Of a stretch of DNA of 64,000 bases, positions 24,782 through 32,501 are shown one piece after another. This DNA comes from Hoeflea sp. (GTDB lineage: Bacteria > Pseudomonadota > Alphaproteobacteria > Rhizobiales > Rhizobiaceae), in the NCBI RefSeq assembly GCF_002733955.1, contig NZ_NVXQ01000021.1:62001-126000 (forward strand), written 5' to 3'. Made by a program: the position numbers and the translations under genes. The notes beneath the pieces were generated by a model that made no database searches, had not been told where the DNA came from, and saw only the letters and a program-made list of their open reading frames with translations. Within the stretch, counting starts at the first letter, position 1. Every line of letters begins with the position of its first letter.

Positions 24782-25983
24782 GACATCCTCGTCAGGCGGG
24801 CAATGCCTTCACCGCGAACATGGCCAATGCTGGTCACGATCGCCGTGTTGGCTGCAGCAGATGTAACGGCGTCTTCACCGGGCGCAAACGGGCTGACCGG
24901 AGCGTCGTCGTCAAGAGCCAGACAGGCCAGGGCCACTGCGGTGGGGAAATGGGCTTCCAGCGAATGGCCGAACAGCGCGCCGACCGTGCGCCGCGGTGCT
25001 TCCGGAAAGCGGGACTGCAGGAAGGCTCGCTCGCGGGCGCTGAGCTCGGGGTAGCCGCTGGCGCCGGAGAACACCACTGTGTCTTCGCCGCCGCCCGACG
25101 CGCCGGTGTCATCGGCGAGACGGGTCAACCGCTGTTCCAGCCGGTCTGTTTCGCGCGAGCCGCGGTCGCCGAGCACGGCGTCGAGGCGGGCATAGATATG
25201 TGCGCCACGGGCCTGGGCATGTTCAAGCGATTCGAGCACCAGGAAAGCGCCTGCGGTGCCGAGATTCATGCCGCTTGCGTTGCCATCGGCGGACCAGAAC
25301 GGGGCGCTTGCATCCTTGCCGAGCCCCTGAATGGCTTCCATCACCATGAGCATGTCGACCCGTTCGGAGACAAAGGCTCCGCCGACGAGGCAATGGGTAG
25401 ACTGGCCGGCGGCGATCCTGGCAAAGCCGGTCTCGACGGCCGAGATGCCCGCACCTTCCTCGCCCATCAGGGTGCGCGACGAGCCGGTCACCTTGTGAAC
25501 GATGGAAATGTTGCCGGCGAGCAGGTTGGAAAGCTGCGCAAGAAACAGGGTCGGGCGCAGTTCGGTGGTGAGCTTTTCGATGAGCAGCTGTTCGCGGTCG
25601 TTGCGCTTGCGGCTTTCCTCGACAATCAGCGTGTCGACATCGATGTCGCGTTCGCCGCCACCGGCCGAAACGATCATGTCCATCGAGGCACAGGCGTCGA
25701 GATCGCCCTTCAGGCCGGCATCATCGAGCGCAAGGCCGGCCGCGTAGACGCCGAGCCGTTGCCAGTTTTCCATCTGACGCTGGTCGCCACGACGCGGGAT
25801 CTGCGCCGACCAGTCGATTTCAGGCAGGGGATGGACGGTGTAGGGGGCAAAGCTTTCGCTGTCGGTCACCCGGGCCGGGGCCGTGCCAGCCATCAATTGA
25901 TCGCGGTGGGCCTCGCGGCCAACACCGAGCGACGTCACCAGTCCGATGCCGGTCACCACCACCTGATGGCGTGTGTTTGTCAT
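24778..25983 (-). CDS. fabF2XL: Ketosynthase paralogue without active-site Cys (chain-length-factor-like)
   Basis: A 401-residue protein of the FabF fold (VVVTGIGLVTSLGVGREAH at the N-terminus). By hand alignment the nucleophile Cys is replaced, most likely by Glu176 in SSRTLMGEEGAG. The first catalytic His motif (NAHGTST in FabF) reads V-F-S-G-A-S-G. The second His is kept (GALFGHSLEAHF). This pattern is like the chain length factor of type II polyketide synthases, which pairs with an active ketosynthase. It overlaps fabZ and fabF1 by 4 bases each. It is described in rhizobia as FabF2XL; a structural or measuring role is inferred. Confidence 0.88.
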   Translation of the reverse strand: MTNTRHQVVVTGIGLVTSLGVGREAHRDQLMAGTAPARVTDSESFAPYTVHPLPEIDWSAQIPRRGDQRQMENWQRLGVYAAGLALDDAGLKGDLDACASMDMIVSAGGGERDIDVDTLIVEESRKRNDREQLLIEKLTTELRPTLFLAQLSNLLAGNISIVHKVTGSSRTLMGEEGAGISAVETGFARIAAGQSTHCLVGGAFVSERVDMLMVMEAIQGLGKDASAPFWSADGNASGMNLGTAGAFLVLESLEHAQARGAHIYARLDAVLGDRGSRETDRLEQRLTRLADDTGASGGGEDTVVFSGASGYPELSARERAFLQSRFPEAPRRTVGALFGHSLEAHFPTAVALACLALDDDAPVSPFAPGEDAVTSAAANTAIVTSIGHVRGEGIARLTRMS

Positions 25984-26465
25984 TGCCGGTCTCCTGCAGG
26001 TTTCGCCATGGCGTTCAACAGGCCCACATCCTCGGCCCGGCTTCGTACGATGTCGGCCAGCGGAACCTGGTCGAAGGCCACGGTCCTGAACTTGAGCTGG
26101 CTGTCAGCCACCTTCTTGCCACCACTGGTTATCTTCGCCCTGGTCACGGCGTAGCCAGATCCCTCATGCTCGAGAGTGGCCGAGATCTCCAGCGCGGTCT
26201 CGGGCTTGACGAAATCACGCATCTTGGCGCCATCGACCGACATCAGGAACGGCATCGCCGCAAATCCGGTCTTGGCCAGGATCAGAAATCCGCTGGCCTG
26301 AGCCATGGTTTCGATCAGCAAGACCCCGGGGACCAGCGGCATGCCGGGGAAATGGCCCTCGAACACCGTGCTGGAAACGGGGACTGTCGAGCTTGCGACC
26401 AGTGTAGCCGCATCAAGGTCAAGCGCCTCGATCCGGTCGATCATCTGGAAGTATTCAAGCTGCAT
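25980..26465 (-). CDS. fabZXL: 3-hydroxyacyl-ACP dehydratase FabZ of the acpXL operon
   Basis: A 161-residue hot-dog-fold dehydratase. The FabZ catalytic motif GHFPGMPLVPGVLLIE starts near residue 37 with His38, followed by ETMAQASGFL. It removes water from 3-hydroxyacyl-ACP during chain extension on AcpXL. It differs from the housekeeping FabZ by a C-terminal extension of about 15 residues (VGLLNAMAKPAGDRQ). It lies 24 bases after acpXL and overlaps the following ketosynthase by 4 bases. Confidence 0.93.
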   Translation of the reverse strand: MQLEYFQMIDRIEALDLDAATLVASSTVPVSSTVFEGHFPGMPLVPGVLLIETMAQASGFLILAKTGFAAMPFLMSVDGAKMRDFVKPETALEISATLEHEGSGYAVTRAKITSGGKKVADSQLKFRTVAFDQVPLADIVRSRAEDVGLLNAMAKPAGDRQ

Positions 26466-26489
26466 GAGATGCTCCGCAGGGCCTTGTCG

Positions 26490-26768
26490 TCAGGCCTTTG
26501 CGGCCCTCAGCTCGTCGATCTTGGCGCAAAGATTGCCCAGTACGAAGTATTCTTCGGTCGAGGCCTTGCCGTCGTTGACTTCCTGAGTCCACTGCTCGAG
26601 CGGGATCTTGATGCCGAATTCCTTGTCGACCGCAAAAACGATGTCGAGAAAATCGAGGCTGTCGATGCCCAGATCGTCGATGGTGTGGCTTTCGGTGGTG
26701 ATGGAATCGCGGTCAATCTCGCTGGTCTCGGCGATGATGTCAGCGACCTTGTCGAATGTTGCGGTCAC
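26490..26768 (-). CDS. acpXL: Acyl carrier protein AcpXL for very-long-chain fatty acids
   Basis: A 92-residue acyl carrier protein. The phosphopantetheine attachment site is Ser37 in [15 protein letters not shown]. The long acidic C-terminal half with [18 protein letters not shown] is typical of AcpXL and unlike housekeeping AcpP. The GTG start at 26768 gives the family length and follows GAGG by 8 bases; the frame upstream is open but lacks family character. It is the first gene of the lipid A operon, with the promoter in 26769-26894. Confidence 0.95.
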   Translation of the reverse strand: MTATFDKVADIIAETSEIDRDSITTESHTIDDLGIDSLDFLDIVFAVDKEFGIKIPLEQWTQEVNDGKASTEEYFVLGNLCAKIDELRAAKA

Positions 26769-26894
26769 GCTTGGGTCCTCATTGGGTGAATGTTTTGCCG
26801 CAGCTATAGAAAAATCCGGCGCAAAAGCCAATGGCTTCTTTGCCCGGCTGTTTCCGGCCAAGCCTGTTCACCACACCAAATGGGGCCGGCTCGT

Positions 26895-28244
26895 TCAGAC
26901 TGCAAGCGAATGACGCGCAACACCGGTGCCGAAATAACCATCGAAGGCCGAGGCTACCGAGCGCACGAAGGGCCGGCCCTTCGCCGTGATCTGGAACAGG
27001 CCACCGCTGAATTCGATCATCCCGTCGGTGTCGCAGCTTGCCAGATATTCGGCTTCGTCGAGGATATTCTCGGCCTCTCCACCGAATTCATGCCGGATCG
27101 TGGCGAATGAAAACGCGAAATCGCACATCAGGAACTCGATAATGCGGGCGCGGATGCGGTCTTCGGTCGAGAGTTCGAAGCCGCGCACGACGGGCAACTC
27201 ACCCCGGTTGGCGCGGCGCTGGTATTCCCCCGTCGACGGCTGGTTCTGGATATAGCCCTGTGGCAATTGCCCGATCGAGGATGCGCCCATGCCGATCAGC
27301 GCGTCGGCCGTATCGCTGGTGTAGCCCTGGAAATTGCGCCGCATGGCGCCGGATGCGGCAGCGACAGCCAGACTGTCGCCAGGCAATGCGAAATGATCAA
27401 TGCCGATGGCGGTATAGCCTGCCGATGTCAGCGTCGAGGCGGCGCGGTTCATCTGCGCGAATCGCTCGGTGAGATCGGGCAGCGCCGTCTCGTCGATCAT
27501 TTTCTGGTGGGTTTTCATCCAGGGGACATGGGCGTATCCAAACAGGGCTATGCGGTCAGGCTCGAGCGAAAGAACCTGGTCGATGGTGTGTTCAACCGAC
27601 TGGCGGGTCTGATGCGGCAAGCCGTAGAGCACATCGCAATTGACGGAGCGGACGCCCCGGGCGCGCACCTGTTCGACGACATCGCGGGTCTGTTCGAAGG
27701 TCTGTTCGCGGTTGATTGCCTTTTGCACCACTTCATCGAAATCCTGCACGCCGATCGAGGCGCGGGTCATGCCGATTTCGGCCAAGGCATCGTATTTTTC
27801 CGACGTGAGGTCGTTGGGATCCATCTCAACGCTGATTTCCGCGTCGGGATCGAAACTGAACCGGCTGCGCAGCATGGTGTTCAGGGCAAGCATGTCTTCG
27901 GGCTGCAACATGGTGGGCGATCCGCCGCCCAGATGCAGGGCCGTGACCCGGCAGCCCGGGTCGATCAGGCCGGAGATTGTCTCCATCTCGTTTTCGAGCG
28001 CCGTGAGATAGGTTTTCAAGGGTTCGTATTTGAGGGTCTGCTTGGTGTTGCAGCCGCAGAACCAGCACAGACGGTCGCACCAGGGAATGTGGATGTACAG
28101 CGACAGCGTTTGTCCCGGGGTCAACTGCCCCAGCCAGCGCGCGTAGACGTTGCCGTCTATCCCGGAATGGAAATGCGGCGCGGTCGGGTAGCTGGTGTAA
28201 CGGGGCGCAGGGCCACCGTGTTTCTGGACAAATTCTTTTTGCAT
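26895..28244 (-). CDS. hemN: Oxygen-independent coproporphyrinogen III oxidase HemN
   Basis: A 449-residue radical-SAM enzyme that decarboxylates coproporphyrinogen III to protoporphyrinogen IX without oxygen. The [4Fe-4S] motif is Cys56-x3-Cys60-x2-Cys63 in YIHIPWCDRLCWFCGC. The glycine-rich SAM contact LHLGGGSPTMLQPEDM lies near residue 105. The N-terminal QKHGGPAPRYTSYPTAPHF is typical of true HemN rather than HemW. It is transcribed away from fnrN with an FNR box between them, so induction at low oxygen is expected. Confidence 0.96.
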   Translation of the reverse strand: MQKEFVQKHGGPAPRYTSYPTAPHFHSGIDGNVYARWLGQLTPGQTLSLYIHIPWCDRLCWFCGCNTKQTLKYEPLKTYLTALENEMETISGLIDPGCRVTALHLGGGSPTMLQPEDMLALNTMLRSRFSFDPDAEISVEMDPNDLTSEKYDALAEIGMTRASIGVQDFDEVVQKAINREQTFEQTRDVVEQVRARGVRSVNCDVLYGLPHQTRQSVEHTIDQVLSLEPDRIALFGYAHVPWMKTHQKMIDETALPDLTERFAQMNRAASTLTSAGYTAIGIDHFALPGDSLAVAAASGAMRRNFQGYTSDTADALIGMGASSIGQLPQGYIQNQPSTGEYQRRANRGELPVVRGFELSTEDRIRARIIEFLMCDFAFSFATIRHEFGGEAENILDEAEYLASCDTDGMIEFSGGLFQITAKGRPFVRSVASAFDGYFGTGVARHSLAV

Positions 28245-28297
28245 GTTTCTGCTCTCCAGTATCAGGCTCTACATTGCGCGCCGGGAGCTCGCGTGCC

Positions 28298-28311
28298 TTG
28301 ACTTTGATCAA
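28298..28311. promoter_or_regulatory. FNR/FnrN box between hemN and fnrN
   Basis: TTGACTTTGATCAA matches the FNR/Anr consensus TTGAT-N4-ATCAA with one mismatch. It lies 54 bases upstream of the hemN start and about 114 upstream of fnrN. It can explain oxygen control of hemN and possible autoregulation of fnrN. Confidence 0.85.
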
Positions 28312-28424
28312 ACCGCGCGGTTGTTTGAGCAGTATCCCCGGCAAGCCGCGGCGCTTCCGTGGCCGGGTGAGAGTGGAATGGCGCACGGGCTGGGCTGTGC
28401 CGCCTCTGCGCCCGAGAGGATTTG

Positions 28425-29156
28425 ATGAGCGTCAAGCGTCAGGATATCCACAATTCAGACATTCCCGTGCTTTGCCGGGCCTGCGAAGCGCGTCACAAGG
28501 GCGTGTGCGGCGCTCTGACGGCGGAACAGCTGATCGATCTGAACAAGCAGTCGGTCCTCAAGCGCGTCGAGCCCGGCGTGGAACTGTTGGGTGAGACGCG
28601 GCAGACGGAGAGCTATGCCAACATCATTTCCGGCGTGGTCAAGCTGACCAAGATGATGGCCGATGGCCGCCAGCAGATCGTCGGATTGCAGTTCGCGCCG
28701 GATTTTCTCGGCCGTCCGTTTCGCCCCGACAGCGGGATCACGGCGGATGCGGCGACCGAGGTGAATGTCTGCAGTTTCCCGAAGAAGATGCTTGACCGGA
28801 TGATCAAGGATACGCCGGAACTTGAACACAAGCTGCTGGAGCAGTCGCTGAAGGAGCTGGATGAAGCACGGGACTGGATGCTGACGCTGGGCCGCAAGAC
28901 CGCTTCGGAGAAGGTTGCGAGTTTTCTTTATCTGATAGCCACGCACATCAATCCGGACGCGGGGACGGTGGAAGGTTCGATGCGTTTTGATCTGCCGCTG
29001 ACCCGCTCAGATATCGCCGACTTTCTCGGGCTGACGATCGAAACGGTCAGCCGGCAGTTGACGAAGTTGCGGAAAGACGAGGTTATCCTGATCCACAACA
29101 ACCGCCATGTCGAAGTGCCGAGCTTGGCGCGCCTGGCTGAGTGTGCGTCCCGCTAA
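28425..29156 (+). CDS. fnrN: FnrN/FnrL-type oxygen-sensing transcription regulator
   Basis: A 243-residue Crp/Fnr-family regulator. The N-terminal cluster Cys17-x2-Cys20-x7-Cys28 plus Cys116 gives the four ligands expected for an oxygen-labile [4Fe-4S] cluster, as in E. coli Fnr. The C-terminal helix-turn-helix LTRSDIADFLGLTIETVSRQ has the E-x-x-S-R recognition pattern for TTGAT half-sites. The ATG at 28425 follows GAGAGGA. It should activate hemN and microaerobic genes. Confidence 0.95.
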   Translation: MSVKRQDIHNSDIPVLCRACEARHKGVCGALTAEQLIDLNKQSVLKRVEPGVELLGETRQTESYANIISGVVKLTKMMADGRQQIVGLQFAPDFLGRPFRPDSGITADAATEVNVCSFPKKMLDRMIKDTPELEHKLLEQSLKELDEARDWMLTLGRKTASEKVASFLYLIATHINPDAGTVEGSMRFDLPLTRSDIADFLGLTIETVSRQLTKLRKDEVILIHNNRHVEVPSLARLAECASR

Positions 29157-29688
29157 GCAGGTTGGATAAATCCTGGTCTGTTCGCTCGTGCCGGCGCCAT
29201 CTGTTTGCATATTGCCAGCTGGTCCCGTGTTGCAGGCCCTGCGGCCGCTTGCTTCGGAAAGTTTTCGGACTGGCCGTCAAAGTTTTCGACGCGCGCTGAT
29301 TCATCGATAGTCGGCAAAACCCTCGCTTCCTGAGCCTAGCGTTGGGCAAGCTTGCTAAATATATGATTTTTTTGGTTGACGCGTCGCTGCGGCTGAAATG
29401 CAGCCCGTCTGGCACCGAAGACGCAACGTGCGCCCCTTCCACGGTTGGTGGCTGATGAGCGAGATATGTAATTACATAATAAAAACAGCTATTTAAGCTG
29501 TCGTCTGGATAGTATTATGAATGTGGACAACGTTTATTTGCGGTGTCGACGCCGAGCGCGACGAACGACCAGTGCCAGACGAGTTGTTTCGGGTGAGAAA
29601 ACATAAAGCCGATCGACTTGCAGAAAACCGAGATTTATCTCTATACAGGAACCGCTAAAGTAGCCGGGGAACAAAAATAGAGGGCTCG
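29157..29688. other. 532-base intergenic region with two adjacent palindromes
   Basis: No gene with a ribosome site was found. The stretch 29340-29520 is A+T-rich. It contains a perfect 14-base palindrome, TATGTAATTACATA (29465-29478), and 6 bases later a 6-bp hairpin, ACAGCT-N5-AGCTGT (29485-29501). These could be a regulator operator and promoter for the PAS gene, whose ATG lies about 190 bases on. Confidence 0.5.
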
Positions 29689-30387
29689 ATGTTATCTGAT
29701 CTGATCAGAGAATTTGATCACCTTAGCGACGAATTGCTCGTTGCGGTGCGCCGTGGCGACGAAGGCGAGATCAATCAGATTGATATGCAGCTCCAGCCGC
29801 TGACACGTCGAATCTACGATTTCGATGCCGGCACTCACAGTGAAATCATGGCCCAGATCGGCTTCTTCAATCGCCTCGCGATGAGGAACTGTGAAGATGA
29901 TTTCAGTGTGAAGCGCTACACGACGATGATGTCGACCCTGTTCGCGCGTTACCTTGAGGCAAATGGCACACGGAAGCCCTTTCCGTCGCAGCTCGAGCAA
30001 ATGTCGGTTGCGGATGGCTATGACCCGTCGCTGCAGGAACTTGTTCTGGATTCGATACCGGAACGGGTGGCGGTTATCGGACTGGATTATCGCTACATCT
30101 ATTGCAACAGCAGAAATGCCGAGTTTCACAACAAGAAGCCGTCGGACTTTATCGGCAAGCATATGCTTGACGTGATTGACCAGAAGCGGTTTCAGACGCG
30201 GGCAAAGCCGCGCATCGACCAATGTTTCAGCGGTGCACGTATACGCTATACCTACGAAGTGTCGGACGCGTTTGGACGCCTGTTTGAAGTCCACTGCCGG
30301 ATGACCCCGCTGACCGGTCCGGACAAGGTTATCGCCGGGGCCGTCCTGGTGCTCACCATGCAGCCGATGTTTGCCCGAACAGCCTGA
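29689..30387 (+). CDS. Stand-alone PAS domain protein
   Basis: A 232-residue cytoplasmic protein. Residues 1-110 are helical and of unknown family. Residues about 120-228 form a PAS domain (LDSIPERVAVIGLDYRYIYC, then N-x-x-A-E-F-H and FIGKHMLDVI, ending in TPLTGPDKVIAGAVLVLTM). There is no kinase, cyclase or DNA-binding output domain, so it probably acts through a partner protein. The ATG follows AGAGGG. Both flanks are long non-coding gaps, so it is a single-gene unit. Ligand and partner are unknown. Confidence 0.8.
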   Translation: MLSDLIREFDHLSDELLVAVRRGDEGEINQIDMQLQPLTRRIYDFDAGTHSEIMAQIGFFNRLAMRNCEDDFSVKRYTTMMSTLFARYLEANGTRKPFPSQLEQMSVADGYDPSLQELVLDSIPERVAVIGLDYRYIYCNSRNAEFHNKKPSDFIGKHMLDVIDQKRFQTRAKPRIDQCFSGARIRYTYEVSDAFGRLFEVHCRMTPLTGPDKVIAGAVLVLTMQPMFARTA

Positions 30388-30746
30388 CGAGTCGCCCTCT
30401 GCTGGTGCTCCACGTTCTGGGCCAGCCTTTCTTCCATACCTGTCAATTTCACTTCGCGGAGCCCCGTAGCCGGTTCTCGCGATGGGAATGAGCAACAGTG
30501 TTGCGTATTATTGACGTTTACGTGCACGTCAGTTTTTGTTAGGAAACATTGCAAATCCTGGTGCATCCTGTCTCGACTTCGTGCGCGTCATTTGCCAAAC
30601 AGGACAGACCGGCCGCAAGGCCAGCCGGTGGTGAGGAGGATGGGCAGATGGTCCGGCTTCCCGGCTGTCACCAGGCTCGATATTGGAGTGATCTTGTGCG
30701 TCTGCCCCTTGAGGGCATTGCGGGATCAAAGAGGTAAGGACGTCCG
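30388..30746. other. 359-base intergenic region upstream of ETF-ubiquinone oxidoreductase
   Basis: No credible gene was found; short open frames here lack ribosome sites and coding character. The notable element is the inverted repeat at 30512-30531. The last 30 bases carry AGAGG before the ETF-QO start. Confidence 0.5.
30512..30531. promoter_or_regulatory. TGACGT-N8-ACGTCA inverted repeat, possible LiuR-type operator
   Basis: Perfect 6-base arms TGACGT and ACGTCA surround TTACGTGC, about 215 bases upstream of ETF-QO. The pattern resembles the ACGTTTACGT-type sites of MerR-family LiuR regulators that control branched-chain amino-acid and ETF genes. The assignment to LiuR is from memory of the motif and unproven. 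Confidence 0.5.
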
Positions 30747-32411
30747 ATGACTGATGTGAATGAGCTTCCCGAGCGCGAGAGCATGGAATTTGATGTGGTG
30801 ATTGTCGGTGCCGGCCCAGCCGGACTGTCGGCGGCAATCCGGCTCAAGCAGGTCAATCCCGAGCTGACGGTTGTCGTGCTGGAAAAGGGCGGCGAGGTTG
30901 GCGCCCACATTCTTTCAGGTGCCGTGGTCGATCCGGTTGGCATCGACAAGCTGATCCCCGACTGGCGCGACGATCCGGATCATCCGTTCAAGACACCGGT
31001 CAAGGCTGACCACTTCCTCGTCCTGGGGCCTGCAGGTTCAATCAGGTTGCCGAATTTCATGATGCCGCCACTGATGAACAATCATGGCAATTTCATCGTC
31101 TCGCTGTCCAACGTGACCAAGTGGCTGGGTGACCGGGCCGAGGCGCTGGGCGTCGAGATCTATCCCGGCTTTGCCGCGGACGAGGTGCTGACCAACGAAG
31201 AAGGCGCGGTGATCGGCGTGGCCACCGGCGACCTGGGTGTCGAGCGCAACGGCGAGCCGGGCCCGAATTATGCGCGCGGCATGGCGCTCCTGGGCAAATA
31301 TGTGCTGATCGGCGAGGGCGTTCGCGGCTCGCTGGCCAAGCGGCTGATTTCGAAGTTCAAGCTTGATGAAGACCGCGAACCGCAGAAATACGGTATCGGC
31401 CTGAAGGAACTTTGGCAGCTCAAGCCGGAGCATCACAAGCCGGGTCTGGTGCAGCATTCGTTCGGCTGGCCGCTGGATATGAAGACCGGCGGCGGATCGT
31501 TCCTGTATCACCTTGAAGACAACCAGGTGGCGGTCGGTTTCGTCGTTCACCTCAACTACAAGAATCCGTGGCTGTCGCCATTCGAGGAATTCCAGCGCTT
31601 CAAGACGCACCCGGCAATTGCGCCGGTGTTCGAGGGCGGCAAGCGGCTGGGCTATGGCGCCCGCGCGATTTCCGAAGGCGGCTGGCAGTCGGTGCCCAAG
31701 CTTGCCTTCCCGGGCGGCGCGCTGATCGGCTGTTCGGCCGGTTTCGTCAATGTGGCCCGGATCAAGGGCTCCCACAATGCGGTGCTTTCAGGAATGATGG
31801 CGGCGGAACACGCCGCGGAAGCCATTGCGGCGGGCAGGGCGCAGGATACGCTTGAGGGTTACGATGCGGCCTGGCAGGCCTCGGAGATCGGCTCGGATCT
31901 GAAAAAGGTGCGCAACGTCAAGCCGTTGTGGTCAAAGCTCGGCACCATCGGCGGCGTGGCGCTGGGCGGTCTCGACATGTGGCTCAACACGCTGTTCGGC
32001 ATCTCGCCCTTTGGCACGATGAAGCACGGAAAGCCGGATTACGCCGCACTTGAACCGGCCGCGCAGCACAAGAAGATCGACTATCCGAAGCCGGATGGCG
32101 TGCTGACATTCGACAAGCTGTCGTCGGTGTTCCTGTCCAACACCAACCACGAGGAAGACCAGCCGATTCACCTGCAGCTCAAGGATCCGGAGTTGCAGAA
32201 GACCTCGGAACTCGATGTCTATGGCGGACCTTCCAATCGCTACTGCCCGGCAGGCGTTTATGAATGGGTGGAAACCGACGGTGTGCCGACCTTCGTGATC
32301 AACGCGCAGAACTGCGTCCACTGCAAGACCTGCGATATCAAGGACCCGAACCAGAACATCAACTGGGTCCCGCCCCAGGGCGGCGAGGGGCCGGTCTATA
32401 CGAATATGTGA
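30747..32411 (+). CDS. etfD: Electron transfer flavoprotein-ubiquinone oxidoreductase
   Basis: A 554-residue membrane-associated flavo-iron-sulfur enzyme. It passes electrons from ETF (fed by acyl-CoA dehydrogenases) to ubiquinone. The FAD loop VVIVGAGPAGLSAAIRLKQ lies near residue 13 and the family block HILSGAVVDP near 53. The ubiquinone-side segment is GGGSFLYHLEDNQVAVGF. The C-terminal ferredoxin-like domain carries the cluster Cys residues in YCPAGVYEW and NCVHCKTCDIKDPNQNINW. Length is normal. A bidirectional hairpin terminator follows at 32466. Confidence 0.97.
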   Translation: MTDVNELPERESMEFDVVIVGAGPAGLSAAIRLKQVNPELTVVVLEKGGEVGAHILSGAVVDPVGIDKLIPDWRDDPDHPFKTPVKADHFLVLGPAGSIRLPNFMMPPLMNNHGNFIVSLSNVTKWLGDRAEALGVEIYPGFAADEVLTNEEGAVIGVATGDLGVERNGEPGPNYARGMALLGKYVLIGEGVRGSLAKRLISKFKLDEDREPQKYGIGLKELWQLKPEHHKPGLVQHSFGWPLDMKTGGGSFLYHLEDNQVAVGFVVHLNYKNPWLSPFEEFQRFKTHPAIAPVFEGGKRLGYGARAISEGGWQSVPKLAFPGGALIGCSAGFVNVARIKGSHNAVLSGMMAAEHAAEAIAAGRAQDTLEGYDAAWQASEIGSDLKKVRNVKPLWSKLGTIGGVALGGLDMWLNTLFGISPFGTMKHGKPDYAALEPAAQHKKIDYPKPDGVLTFDKLSSVFLSNTNHEEDQPIHLQLKDPELQKTSELDVYGGPSNRYCPAGVYEWVETDGVPTFVINAQNCVHCKTCDIKDPNQNINWVPPQGGEGPVYTNM

Positions 32412-32465
32412 GCTGGCTGGGGCCGGGGCGGTTCACTCGCAATCGCGCTCGTGCTGGCCAATATT

Positions 32466-32497
32466 AAAAAGGCGGGATCTTCGGATCCCGCCTTTTT
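32466..32497. terminator. Bidirectional Rho-independent terminator
   Basis: A strong G+C stem (GGCGGGATC / GATCCCGCC) with a short TTCG-type loop is flanked by AAAAA on the left and TTTTT on the right. It can end both the ETF-QO transcript and the convergent amn transcript, whose stop is at 32502. Confidence 0.92.
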
Positions 32498-32501
32498 GCT
32501 G

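Noticed and set aside
29083-29442. 119-residue minus-strand frame in the gap after fnrN
   Set aside because: It overlaps the end of fnrN, has no ribosome site and shows no domain character.
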